Part shown: one piece after another, positions 31,480 to 39,881 of the stretch
Position numbering within the stretch: the first letter of the stretch is position 1
Layout of the letters: each line of letters opens with the position of its first letter
Origin: Methanocellales archaeon
Lineage (GTDB): Archaea; Halobacteriota; UBA148
Direction: 5' to 3'
DNA length: 41,141 bases
NCBI GenBank assembly: GCA_028715545.1
Contig: JAQURP010000007.1
Location: 1 to 41,141, forward strand
Position numbers and translations under genes: made by a program
The notes under the pieces: generated by a model
The model's input: the letters and a program-made list of their open reading frames with translations, nothing else
Database searches by the model: none
What the model was told of the DNA's origin: nothing

Positions 31480-32574
31480 ATGAAGTCTATAACAGAGGAG
31501 GCGATTACAGGGTCTGAAGCGAAAAATCAAGTTAAGCGCAATCCTCAGACCAATGAGGAGCTTGAGAAAGTTTTGAAAGGGCTTAAGACCAATATCGTTG
31601 TCATCGGATGCGGTGGTGCAGGATCGAATACAATCCAACGAATGGTTGATGCGGGAATCGAGGGATCAGAATTAATTGCATTGAACACAGATGCCCAACA
31701 TTTACTTAATATCGTTGCTGATAAAAAAATCTTGATAGGGCGCAAGAGGAACAGGGGACTTGGCGCCGGTAGCATTCCGCAAATAGGCGAGGAAGCTGCG
31801 AGGGAAAGCGAAGACGAGATTCGAGCATGTTTAGACGGTGCAGACGTGGTATTCGTCACATGCGGTCTTGGTGGCGGTACTGGTACTGGCGCATCACCCG
31901 TCGTAGCTGAAGCGGCTAAGGACGCCGATGCACTAACGATTGTGATTGTTACACTTCCATTTGCGGTGGAGGGCGTGGTTAGGAGGACAAACGCTGAAGC
32001 AGGCTTGGATCGTTTGAGGGATGTTGCCGATACAGTGATAGTTGTGCCAAACGATAAATTACTGGAGGTAGTGCCAAGATTGCCCTTACAAGCTGCATTT
32101 AAAGTAGCTGATGAGGTGCTTATGCGGGCAGTCAAGGGTATCACGGAACTGATCACTAAACCTGGTATAGTTAACCTTGACTTTGCAGACGTTCGAACGG
32201 TTATGGAGAACGGTGGTGTGGCGATGATCGGCTTAGGAGAAGCAGATGGTGAAGATAGGGCAATAGAGTCTGTAAAGAAAGCATTGAAATCTCCGCTATT
32301 AGACATCGATGTCTCTGGTGCAACTGCAGCGTTGGTAAACGTAACAGGTGGGCCGGATATGACCGTTGCAGAGGCAGAGGGTGCGTTAGAAGAGGTTTAT
32401 CGACGCGTTGATCCAAATGCAAGATTGATTTGGGGGGCACAAGTAGACCCAGAGCTGGAGCGTACCGTTAGGACCATGCTTATCATCACTGGAGTAAAGT
32501 CTCCTCAAATCTATGGAAAACCAGATAGGACCGTAGGGACTACACATAAGTTTGGTATCGACTTCTTAGGGTGA
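31480..32574 (+). CDS. ftsZ: Cell-division GTPase FtsZ
   Basis: Tubulin-like GTPase forming the division ring. 364 residues from the ATG at 31480, preferred over the ATG at 31456 because GGGAGG lies seven bases upstream and the extra residues overlap that SD. It has [19 protein letters not shown], the tubulin signature GGGTGTG (131-137) and the T7-loop region NLDFADVR. The C-terminal tail is short. The neighbours secE, spt5 and rpl11 are typical for the archaeal ftsZ1 locus. Confidence 0.95.
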   Translation: MKSITEEAITGSEAKNQVKRNPQTNEELEKVLKGLKTNIVVIGCGGAGSNTIQRMVDAGIEGSELIALNTDAQHLLNIVADKKILIGRKRNRGLGAGSIPQIGEEAARESEDEIRACLDGADVVFVTCGLGGGTGTGASPVVAEAAKDADALTIVIVTLPFAVEGVVRRTNAEAGLDRLRDVADTVIVVPNDKLLEVVPRLPLQAAFKVADEVLMRAVKGITELITKPGIVNLDFADVRTVMENGGVAMIGLGEADGEDRAIESVKKALKSPLLDIDVSGATAALVNVTGGPDMTVAEAEGALEEVYRRVDPNARLIWGAQVDPELERTVRTMLIITGVKSPQIYGKPDRTVGTTHKFGIDFLG

Positions 32575-32581
32575 ATAAATA

Positions 32582-32764
32582 TTGGATAAGTCAAATAAAC
32601 TCAGTGAGTACGCACGAATTCTCAAGTTAACGAGAAGACCAAGTAGGGAAGAGTTTGCTATGATTGCAAAAATTGCTGGTGCAGGTATCTTACTTATAGG
32701 TTTAATAAGTTTTTTGATTTATCTTGTCATGACTAGTATACCGCAGTTAATCATCGGTAAATAA
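32582..32764 (+). CDS. secE: Preprotein translocase subunit SecE (Sec61-gamma)
   Basis: 60 residues with a cytoplasmic amphipathic N-terminal half (EYARILKLTRRPSREEF) and one C-terminal membrane helix (GAGILLIGLISFLIYLVM), the standard archaeal SecE shape. It starts with TTG; GGGTGA overlapping the ftsZ stop acts as SD. Seven bases separate it from ftsZ. It is the clamp subunit of the SecYE-beta channel. Confidence 0.92.
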   Translation: MDKSNKLSEYARILKLTRRPSREEFAMIAKIAGAGILLIGLISFLIYLVMTSIPQLIIGK

Positions 32765-32776
32765 GGGGGATATCTA

Positions 32777-33238
32777 TTGTCAGATGAAATATCCATATAT
32801 GTGCTAAAAACTACTGCAAATCAAGAAAGACCAGTTGCGAACCTGATCGAGCAAGCTGTCAAAAAAGAAGGCTATGATATCAGGGCGATTTTAGTTCCAG
32901 ATGAGCTGAAAGGCTATGTATTGGTTGAATCATCAGCTCCTGAGATAGTGGATCAGGTGATTAAAGGCATTCCACACGCCAAGGGAATGGTTAAGGGCAG
33001 CACCACATTGGCAGAAGTAGAACATTTTTTGACGCCTAAGCCAACTGTTACTGGTATCTCTGAGGGTAGCATCATCGAGTTGATTGCAGGGCCTTTTAAA
33101 GGTGAAAAAGCCCGGGTTAAGCGAGTGGACGCGGCTAGAGAAGAGATCACCCTTGAGTTGTTTGAAGCGATGGTTCCTATTCCAGTTACTGTAAGAGGAG
33201 ACCATGTGCGAGTTTTAAGCAAGGAAGAGGAGGAATAA
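32777..33238 (+). CDS. spt5: Transcription elongation factor Spt5 (NusG homologue)
   Basis: 153 residues: an N-terminal NGN domain ([36 protein letters not shown]) and a C-terminal KOW domain ([20 protein letters not shown]). It binds RNA polymerase with Spt4 and makes elongation processive. The TTG start at 32777 has GGGGG about seven bases upstream. Twelve bases after secE and one base before rpl11, so clearly in one operon. Confidence 0.94.
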   Translation: MSDEISIYVLKTTANQERPVANLIEQAVKKEGYDIRAILVPDELKGYVLVESSAPEIVDQVIKGIPHAKGMVKGSTTLAEVEHFLTPKPTVTGISEGSIIELIAGPFKGEKARVKRVDAAREEITLELFEAMVPIPVTVRGDHVRVLSKEEEE

Positions 33239-33239
33239 A

Positions 33240-33716
33240 ATGGTAGAAATCATAGAAGTTCTAGTTCCAGGAGGAAATGCTAATCCAGGCCCTCCACTAG
33301 GACCGTCATTAGGTCCGCTTGGGATAAATATCAAACAAGTGGTAGATGCGATCAACGAAAAAACGAAGGAATTTAATGGAATGCAAGTTCCCGTTAAGTT
33401 AACCGTAGATGCTAAAAAGAACGTGTCCATAGAAGTGGGAACACCACCCACGTCGACTTTAATCATGCAAGAACTTGCCATCCAGAAAGGATCTGGCACG
33501 CCGGGAACAGATTTTGTGGGTGACCTATCTTTAGAGAAGGTTATGCGCATTGCTAAAATGAAACAAGGTTCTATGCTTTCGCTTACCGTAAAAAATACCG
33601 TTAAGGAAGCACTTGGAACGTGTCTGTCGATGGGAGTCACTGTGGGGGGCAAAAAAGCCAAAGAAGTAATCCGGGATATTGACCAAGGAAAGTATGATGA
33701 CCTTTTCGTAGATTAA
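33240..33716 (+). CDS. rpl11: Ribosomal protein uL11
   Basis: 158 residues. The N-terminal domain has the Pro-rich [19 protein letters not shown] with the lid region, and the C-terminal rRNA-binding domain has [20 protein letters not shown]. Part of the GTPase-associated centre with P0/P1. AGGAGG lies five bases before the ATG and overlaps the end of spt5. The next stalk genes start only after a 249-base gap with their own promoter. Confidence 0.96.
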   Translation: MVEIIEVLVPGGNANPGPPLGPSLGPLGINIKQVVDAINEKTKEFNGMQVPVKLTVDAKKNVSIEVGTPPTSTLIMQELAIQKGSGTPGTDFVGDLSLEKVMRIAKMKQGSMLSLTVKNTVKEALGTCLSMGVTVGGKKAKEVIRDIDQGKYDDLFVD

Positions 33717-33887
33717 AGATTTTGTGATTGCCAGAAGAATTTTGAATCCCTTATCGTTTCTTCCTTCCTCGATCTTTAATAAGGAGTTCTACAAAAACCA
33801 TCAGAATAGCATTTTATGTCAACGTGGATCAGAAAGAACAGAAATAACAACGTTTTTGAGATGTTACTGGGACTATTCACCGATAGA
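33717..33887. other. Gap between rpl11 and rpl1, with a possible very small frame
   Basis: The region has a pyrimidine-rich stretch (about 33757-33775) that may end the rpl11 transcript. A 30-codon plus frame from an ATG at 33816 to 33908 (begins MSTWIRKNRNNN) looks protein-like but has no SD and overlaps the rpl1 TATA box; it is noted, not called. Confidence 0.3.
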
Positions 33888-33897
33888 TTAAAGTATA
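33888..33897 (+). promoter_or_regulatory. Candidate TATA box of the rpl1-rpl10-rpl12 operon
   Basis: TTAAAGTATA lies where a start of transcription near 33918-33922 is expected, that is just before the leader hairpin at 33924. It implies a ~45-base leader and transcription independent of rpl11. Confidence 0.5.
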
Positions 33898-33923
33898 GGT
33901 TGCGATAACTTTGAAATCCAACA

Positions 33924-33956
33924 CCGTAGTAGACCTATCGGTCGCATACACTACGG
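33924..33956 (+). promoter_or_regulatory. Leader hairpin resembling an L1 autoregulatory site
   Basis: CCGTAGT (33924-33930) pairs perfectly with ACTACGG (33950-33956). Inside, GACC (33932-33935) pairs with GGTC (33940-33943) around a TATC loop. One base lies between the helices on the 5' side and six (GCATAC) on the 3' side. Two short helices with an asymmetric internal loop is the shape bound by ribosomal protein L1 on rRNA and on its own mRNA. The 3' arm runs into the SD GGAGGG (33955-33960), so the folded form would hide part of it. Confidence 0.6.
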
Positions 33957-33965
33957 AGGGATGAA

Positions 33966-34601
33966 ATGGCACAGAGAGACATATTAAAGGCTGTTCAAAA
34001 AGCCCTAGAGAGACCAGTAAAAAGAAATTTTACCGAGAGCATCGATCTGGCAATTAATTTGCGAAACATAGACATGAGTCAGCCTCAAAACAGGATTGAG
34101 GAGGAAATTGTTCTGCCAAATGGTTTGGGCAAGCCAGTGAAGATTGCGGTTTTTGCATCTGGTGAACTTGCAATGAATGCAAAAAACGCAGGTGCAGATT
34201 TAGTAATCTCCCCAGAGCAAATCGATGTGCTTAGGGCGAACAAAAAGCAGGCCAAGACCCTTGCCAATGAGCATGACTTCTTTATTGCAGAAGCGTCTTT
34301 GATGCCATCCATTGGTAAAAGCCTGGGTCCAGTGCTTGGCCCTAGGGGGAATATGCCAAGTCCAATCTCGCCAGGGTCTGATGTCACTAAACCCATAGAA
34401 CGATTGCGAAAGACCGTTAAGATAAGATCCAAAGATAAAATGACATTCCATACGATTATTGGATGTGAGAGCATGGCTCCTGAGGATATTGCAGAGAACA
34501 TCGAAACGATCATTAAAAGGCTTGAGACAAAGATAGACAAACAAAAAATTCGTTCGATATATATGAAAACTACGATGGGGCCTTCTGTAAGGGTGCTTTG
34601 A
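33966..34601 (+). CDS. rpl1: Ribosomal protein uL1
   Basis: 211 residues. Domain I is split around domain II; NPGPRGNMPSP-type loop is seen as LGPRGNMPSPISP, preceded by SIGKSLGPVLG. L1 forms the E-site stalk and in archaea represses its own operon. GGAGGG lies five bases before the ATG at 33966, partly inside the leader hairpin described above. The stop is directly followed by the ATG of rpl10. Length and motifs are normal. Confidence 0.96.
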   Translation: MAQRDILKAVQKALERPVKRNFTESIDLAINLRNIDMSQPQNRIEEEIVLPNGLGKPVKIAVFASGELAMNAKNAGADLVISPEQIDVLRANKKQAKTLANEHDFFIAEASLMPSIGKSLGPVLGPRGNMPSPISPGSDVTKPIERLRKTVKIRSKDKMTFHTIIGCESMAPEDIAENIETIIKRLETKIDKQKIRSIYMKTTMGPSVRVL

Positions 34602-35435
34602 ATGAAAGAATGGAAGAAAGACGAAATCGAGAACATCAAGCAAAACATACAAGCCCACTCTATGGTAGGAATAGTTGGTATGAGGGGTATGCCAGCCAAA
34701 CAATTGCAATCCATGAGGAGGGATTTACGTGGAAAAGCAATCCTGAAAATGTCAAGAAATACGCTCATCAAACGCGCTCTGGAAGAGTCTGATACACAAC
34801 TACATCCTATGGGTAATTTCATTGAAGATCAGACGGCACTCATTTTTTCTGAGGTATGTCCCTTCAAATTATATAGGCTGATCGAAAAGAGTAAGTTACC
34901 ATCGCTGGCAAAGCCTGGGGATCTTCCCCCCAGAGATGTCCTAATTGAGAAGGGTCCCACCTCTTTTAAACCGGGTCCTATCGTGGGTGAGCTGCAAAAC
35001 GCCGGCATATCCGCTGCTATTGAGGGCGGTAAGGTGGTAATTAGGGAGACAAAAGTTGTAGCTAAAAAAGGTGAGCCTATATCCCCCAAACTAGCGGAAA
35101 TGCTCAGACGATTGGAGATACATCCTATGGAAGTTGGTTTGGATCTACGTGCCGCCTATGAGAATGGCATTATCTATGAAGCTCTTGCAATTGATGAGCT
35201 CAAATACTTTTCAGATTTCACGTCAGCAGTACGAAATGCTTTTAATCTAGCAATCAGCATGGGGTATCCAAACAAGGAGACTATTCATGCGTTGCTATCG
35301 AAAGCATGTACTGGTGCGAGAAATCTTGCTATAAAAGCAACGATCTTTGAACCAGACGTTATGGAAAGTATTATCTATAAAGCGTACGCACAAGTGACTT
35401 CGTTATCTAAGTTGATAGAAAAGAAAGGTGTTTGA
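34602..35435 (+). CDS. rpl10: Ribosomal protein uL10 (P0) lacking the acidic C-terminal tail
   Basis: 277 residues. The rRNA-binding N-terminal domain ([28 protein letters not shown]) and the insertion domain are present. They are followed by the helical spine that binds P1 dimers ([38 protein letters not shown]). Archaeal P0 normally continues with a flexible Ala/Glu-rich hinge and ends in the same GLxxLFG peptide as P1. Here the protein ends in IEKKGV and the P1 gene starts one base after the stop. No lost tail is visible in other frames. The ATG directly abuts the rpl1 stop. Confidence 0.94.
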   Translation: MKEWKKDEIENIKQNIQAHSMVGIVGMRGMPAKQLQSMRRDLRGKAILKMSRNTLIKRALEESDTQLHPMGNFIEDQTALIFSEVCPFKLYRLIEKSKLPSLAKPGDLPPRDVLIEKGPTSFKPGPIVGELQNAGISAAIEGGKVVIRETKVVAKKGEPISPKLAEMLRRLEIHPMEVGLDLRAAYENGIIYEALAIDELKYFSDFTSAVRNAFNLAISMGYPNKETIHALLSKACTGARNLAIKATIFEPDVMESIIYKAYAQVTSLSKLIEKKGV

Positions 35436-35436
35436 T

Positions 35437-35745
35437 ATGGAATATGTATATGCTGCCCTATTGTTGCATAATTCTGGGAAAAATATCATAGAAAAAGACA
35501 TAACTGCCGTGCTAAAAGCAGCTGGAATCGATGCTGATCCTTCGCGGGTAAAAGCTCTTATAGCTGCACTCGAGGGAGTTAATATCGGGGAGGCAATCTC
35601 CCAAGCAGCTTTCACGCCTGTGCAAGCTCCAGCGGCGACTACACATGCAGAAGCCGCACCAGTAGCAGGGGAAAAGAAAGAGGAAAAGAAAAAGGAAGAG
35701 GCAGAAGAGAGCGGAATGGAAGGTCTTAGTGCCTTGTTCGGCTAA
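35437..35745 (+). CDS. rpl12: Ribosomal protein P1 (archaeal L12)
   Basis: 102 residues. The N-terminal helical dimerisation domain starts [17 protein letters not shown]. It is followed by an Ala/Pro hinge, a charged [13 protein letters not shown] stretch and the elongation-factor-binding end [10 protein letters not shown]. Start at the ATG at 35437, one base after the rpl10 stop, with AGGTG six bases upstream; an in-frame GTG at 35428 would overlap rpl10. Last gene of the stalk operon, converging on the FAD dehydrogenase gene. Confidence 0.95.
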   Translation: MEYVYAALLLHNSGKNIIEKDITAVLKAAGIDADPSRVKALIAALEGVNIGEAISQAAFTPVQAPAATTHAEAAPVAGEKKEEKKKEEAEESGMEGLSALFG

Positions 35746-35771
35746 AGATTTGCAAGGCTAAAGATTTGCAA
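35740..35771. repeat. Perfect tandem 16-base duplication at the convergent junction
   Basis: GGCTAAAGATTTGCAA occurs twice head to tail (35740-35755, 35756-35771). The first copy supplies the rpl12 stop (TAA) and the second the stop of the minus-strand FAD dehydrogenase gene (TAG). Confidence 0.85.
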
Positions 35772-37068
35772 TCAAGTGCTCAGCCGCTATCAATCCAGTA
35801 GCTGCTGCGCTCACTATACTCCTGCTAACACCAGCTCCATCGCCTACTGTGTATAATCCCTTGATGGATGTCTTGAATCCCTCTTTTGTGATTATGCGCA
35901 TGGCAGAAAATTTGATCTCTGGTGCATAGAGTAATGTGGAATCGGATGCTACGCCTGGCACTACATGGTCGAGCATATTGAGACCCTCTAGTATGTCAGT
36001 CAATATTCTATAAGGCAATACAATAGAGACATCGCCTGGAGTAACCTCTTGCAGCGTTGGCGTAACATAGCTTCTTTTAATCCTATCCCATGTTGACCTT
36101 CTTCCCCTCTTTAGGTCGCCCAGCCTCTGTAGGAGCGGTTTTCCAACTCCTATCGTCGTCGCGAGCTGTGCTATCGAATATCCGTATGCTGTTGTATCTT
36201 CTACGGGCTCTGTCAGACCAATCCTTGCGAGAAAGGCAAAGTTCGTGTTATTTGATCTTTTATGCCTCATCGAATGTCCGTTGACGCCGACTGCATCTCC
36301 ATAGGGATCTTGTACCACAAAACCATACGGTGAGGTGCAGAAAGTCCTGACAAGGTCATCATGTGTCGGCACCCTCATTCTAAATTTTGGATCCCAGTTG
36401 ATCTCTATTATGTCTTCATAGATCTTGGATGGCACTTCTACACGTACACCTATATCTATGGGCATATGTTTGAGGGGAATCCCATGCTTTTTCATCACAT
36501 AACTAAGCCAAGGTGAACCTGCCCTTCCCGGAGCTAAGATAACATAGTTGGATCTGATCTTCTCCTTTTCAGTCAAGACACCTTCTACACCCTCATCTGA
36601 GATTAGAACATCTTCGACGTTAGTTTTCAAAAGAAATCTTACTCCGCCCCTCTCCAATTCTCTTTTTATCGAGTTGATCAAAGCAGGTAATTTGTCTGAT
36701 CCTATGTGTCTTTGCTTGATGGGGAGGAATTCAATGCCAGAGGAGGCCGCACTTCGAAGTAACTCCTCAGCGGAAGAACTCTTACCCTCTGGTGCGCCAT
36801 GCTTTACGAACGTCTCATCTACGCGATCGATCAGTTCATAGGCTTTTTCTTCGTTAACAAATTCTGTCAGATCTCCACCTATTTTTGGATGAAGGTTTAG
36901 CTTACCATCTGATATGCCACCGGCACCTCCGACTCCTTGGACCCCATTAAAACGCTCCTCTATATTTTTCCCCCTATCTATAACAAGAACTTCTGCTTTA
37001 TCCATTAGCTCTAGGGCTGCGAACAATCCAGCAGGACCTGCACCGACAATGATTACCTTTTTCATCAT
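35758..37068 (-). CDS. FAD-dependent dehydrogenase (COG2509-like)
   Basis: 436 residues. The N-terminal FAD-binding motif is VGAGPAGLFAALEL with the acidic end VLVIDRG. The conserved GVGGAGGISDGKLNLHP and the late YTVGDGAGVSRSIVSAAATG, which closes the FAD site, match a family of uncharacterised FAD-dependent dehydrogenases widespread in archaea and bacteria. Substrate unknown. Tandem ATGs at 37068 and 37065 are both possible starts; no SD is seen, so the mRNA may be leaderless. It is divergent from alaS (77-base gap). Confidence 0.87.
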   Translation of the reverse strand: MMKKVIIVGAGPAGLFAALELMDKAEVLVIDRGKNIEERFNGVQGVGGAGGISDGKLNLHPKIGGDLTEFVNEEKAYELIDRVDETFVKHGAPEGKSSSAEELLRSAASSGIEFLPIKQRHIGSDKLPALINSIKRELERGGVRFLLKTNVEDVLISDEGVEGVLTEKEKIRSNYVILAPGRAGSPWLSYVMKKHGIPLKHMPIDIGVRVEVPSKIYEDIIEINWDPKFRMRVPTHDDLVRTFCTSPYGFVVQDPYGDAVGVNGHSMRHKRSNNTNFAFLARIGLTEPVEDTTAYGYSIAQLATTIGVGKPLLQRLGDLKRGRRSTWDRIKRSYVTPTLQEVTPGDVSIVLPYRILTDILEGLNMLDHVVPGVASDSTLLYAPEIKFSAMRIITKEGFKTSIKGLYTVGDGAGVSRSIVSAAATGLIAAEHLIANL

Positions 37069-37145
37069 CTAATTAATTGTATCACATCGTAGGACAAATA
37101 CTTTTTTGACTATGAATGCATATTGTCCTCTGGTGTGAGCGATAG

Positions 37146-39881
37146 ATGGGTATGAACGATAAAGAGCTAAAAAAGAAAATGAAGTCCCAATTCTTTAATA
37201 ATTATGAGAAGTTTTACCCGGTGGAAGCATTAGGCTCATTGGGTTTTTCCAGGAGCGTGTGTAAGAGGTGTGGTAGCGGTTTCTGGAGTATGAATCCAAG
37301 AGACTTCTGCGATGAACCCGCATGTAGTGGGGGCTATCGATTCATCAATCAGAGCATCACTAAAAAGCTCGACTATAAAGAAGCTTGGGATATATACGTG
37401 GATATTTTTGAGAAATGGGGCTATGTTCCTTTGGACAGGTATCCGGTTGTATGCAGATGGTATGACCAACTCTATTTCGTGACCGCTGGTATCAACGACT
37501 TTCAGCCATATGTGGTCTCCGGGGAAGTGGCTCCACCAGCTGATGCAGTTCTTGAGCCGCAGTTTTGCCTCAGGTTTCCGGACATCGACAGCGTTGGAAT
37601 CACAGGCAGACATTACACTGGCTTTATAATGGTCGGACAACACGTGTTTAACACTCCGAAGAAATTCATCTATTTTAAAGAGGAGGGCATAACTCAGATA
37701 CATGAATTTTTAACAAAGGGACTTGGAATTCCTTCAGAAGAACTGTTTTTCCAAGAAGAGGTCTGGGCGGGCGGAGGGAATTTTGGTCCATGCATGGAGT
37801 TCTTTTCAAGGGGTCTTGAGCTGGGTAATCAAGTTTATATTCAATATCAATTGTTACCAGACGGCGATTACAAGGAACTCTCCACAAAAGTTATCGATAT
37901 GGGGGCTGGACTGGAGAGATGGTCCTGGTTTACCCAAGGAACGCCAATGTCCTATGATACGGTATTCCCCAAGGTTATGCGATACTTATATGAAAAGACG
38001 AACATCGTTCCCGATAAAGCGTTGTGGAATAAATTCGCCAGATATGCGGGTTTGCTGAACGTGGAGGAAATCGACGATGTAAGCTCTACGTGGAATGCTG
38101 TAGCTAAACAGGTGGGCATTGAGCCTTCCACACTAAAGGGAGAGATATACAAAGTAAGGGCATTATACGCTTTGGCCGATCATACAAGAACGCTTTTGGT
38201 TGCAATACATGACGGCGCACTGCCAAGCAACGTGGGTGGGGGGTATAATCTCAGAAACATCTTAAGGCGATGTTGGTCTCTAATCGATGAATACGGTCTC
38301 GATGTGGAGATGGAGCAGTTATTCAAACTCCATATCACGGAGTTTGGGGCATGGTTTACGGAACTCAAAGACTATGGAAGCCTGTTTGATATATTGGAAA
38401 CCGAGAAAAAGCGATATGATGAGACCCTTAGGAAAGATAGGGAACTGGTAAAAAGAATGATCGGACGCAAGGAGAAGTTCGATATAGGCAAATTGGTCAA
38501 ATTATATGATTCCCAGGGTATAACACCCAATATCCTAAAAGAGTTTGACCCTTCTATTGTAATACCAGATGATTTTTATTTGAGGGTGCAGATGTTGCAT
38601 GAAAAGTCCGAGCAAAAAAGGGAAATATCGGGTCATGACATCGAAAGAATACCTCAGACAAAGTTGCTGTTCCGTGAAGAGCCTGATTCGAGAGAATTTA
38701 GGGCTGAGGTTCTGCATAGAATCACTCCGACCAAGATAGTGCTTGATCAAACGCTTTTCTACCCGACAAGTGGCGGACAATTACATGACACTGGAACGAT
38801 CAACGGCGTAAAGGTTCTTGACGTCATCAAGGACAATGGCGTTGTCATACATGTTTTAGAAAAACCCATTCAAGGAGATCAGGTTCATGGCATAATAGAT
38901 TGGGGGGTGCGAAAAGTCCTGTCAGAGCATCATACTGCCACCCATATTGTTAATTATGCTGCCAGGAAGGTTCTGGGAGATCACATATGGCAAGCAGGCG
39001 CGGAAAAAACTTTGGAAAAAGCCAGATTGGACCTCACTCACTACAAATCATTGAGCTTTGAACAAATACAGGAAATAGAGAAAGTGGCCAATGATGTTGT
39101 GATGGAAGATGTTCCAATTCTAATCAAGGAAATGCCAAGGAACGAAGCCGAAAAAAAGCACGGTATGGGGATCTATCAGGGCGGCGCAGTTCCCGGAAAG
39201 AGATTGAGAATTGTCGCCATCGGCAAATATGATGTCGAAGCCTGCGGAGGGACCTATGTGAAAAGTACATCGCAAGTGGGACCCATCAAGATCATAAACT
39301 CAGAAAGAATACAAGATGGTGTTGTTCGATTGGAATACGTTTCCGGAGAGCGTGCGATTAAAGAAATACAGCGCCAAGCATCAATTCTAAGAGAACTGTC
39401 AGATCTTTGGGCAGTCTCGCCGGATGATATTTCAAAGACTGCAAATAAGTTTTTCAGGGAGTGGAAAGAACTCCAAAAAGAGAAAGCCAGACTGAAAGAG
39501 GAGTTGGCAAAGTCCAGAGAGTCAGATTTAATCAAGAATGCGGAGTTGGTTGGCGATCTCCGCATCGTTTCGAAGATTCTGCCGGGTGCAGATGCTGAGG
39601 AATTAAGGGAAGTCGCATCGCATTTGGCAGAGAAACATCCCGACATCGTTGTAATTCTTGGAACTGCTGATTCGAACAGGGCATATATATGTGATGCTTC
39701 AGGTAATTATGCAATAGAACGAGGCATCAATGCTAATCTTATCGTAAGAGAGATGTGCAAGGAAGTGAGTGGCAGCGGAGGGGGGACTTCTCGACTTGCA
39801 CAGGGCGGCGGTCCAGACGCAGAAAAGCTGGATCAAGCCATGAAAAAAGGTCTAGAATTGGTTAAAAAACAACTCAGGTGA
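37146..39881 (+). CDS. alaS: Alanyl-tRNA synthetase, archaeal type, with an altered editing-site zinc motif
   Basis: Charges tRNA-Ala and edits mischarged Ser/Gly. 911 residues, the usual archaeal length. The N-terminus has a Cys cluster (CKRCGSGFWS, then CDEPAC) typical of archaeal AlaRS. The class II core (WAGGGNFGPCMEF, DMGAGLERW) is followed by the editing domain with HHTATH at 595-600. The second half of its zinc site is normally CxxxH (CGGTH); here it is Cys700-GGTYV, with Tyr704 (codon TAT) in place of His. The C-terminal C-Ala domain ends with SGSGGGTSRLAQGGG. The start may be 37146 or 37152. Confidence 0.94.
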   Translation: MGMNDKELKKKMKSQFFNNYEKFYPVEALGSLGFSRSVCKRCGSGFWSMNPRDFCDEPACSGGYRFINQSITKKLDYKEAWDIYVDIFEKWGYVPLDRYPVVCRWYDQLYFVTAGINDFQPYVVSGEVAPPADAVLEPQFCLRFPDIDSVGITGRHYTGFIMVGQHVFNTPKKFIYFKEEGITQIHEFLTKGLGIPSEELFFQEEVWAGGGNFGPCMEFFSRGLELGNQVYIQYQLLPDGDYKELSTKVIDMGAGLERWSWFTQGTPMSYDTVFPKVMRYLYEKTNIVPDKALWNKFARYAGLLNVEEIDDVSSTWNAVAKQVGIEPSTLKGEIYKVRALYALADHTRTLLVAIHDGALPSNVGGGYNLRNILRRCWSLIDEYGLDVEMEQLFKLHITEFGAWFTELKDYGSLFDILETEKKRYDETLRKDRELVKRMIGRKEKFDIGKLVKLYDSQGITPNILKEFDPSIVIPDDFYLRVQMLHEKSEQKREISGHDIERIPQTKLLFREEPDSREFRAEVLHRITPTKIVLDQTLFYPTSGGQLHDTGTINGVKVLDVIKDNGVVIHVLEKPIQGDQVHGIIDWGVRKVLSEHHTATHIVNYAARKVLGDHIWQAGAEKTLEKARLDLTHYKSLSFEQIQEIEKVANDVVMEDVPILIKEMPRNEAEKKHGMGIYQGGAVPGKRLRIVAIGKYDVEACGGTYVKSTSQVGPIKIINSERIQDGVVRLEYVSGERAIKEIQRQASILRELSDLWAVSPDDISKTANKFFREWKELQKEKARLKEELAKSRESDLIKNAELVGDLRIVSKILPGADAEELREVASHLAEKHPDIVVILGTADSNRAYICDASGNYAIERGINANLIVREMCKEVSGSGGGTSRLAQGGGPDAEKLDQAMKKGLELVKKQLR

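Noticed and set aside
31545-32306. 253-codon minus-strand open frame inside ftsZ
   Set aside because: Ser/Thr/Pro/Ala-rich antisense shadow of a conserved gene with full-length FtsZ motifs.
34085-34822. 245-codon minus-strand open frame across rpl1 and rpl10
   Set aside because: Antisense to two certain ribosomal protein genes; no start signal and no domain.
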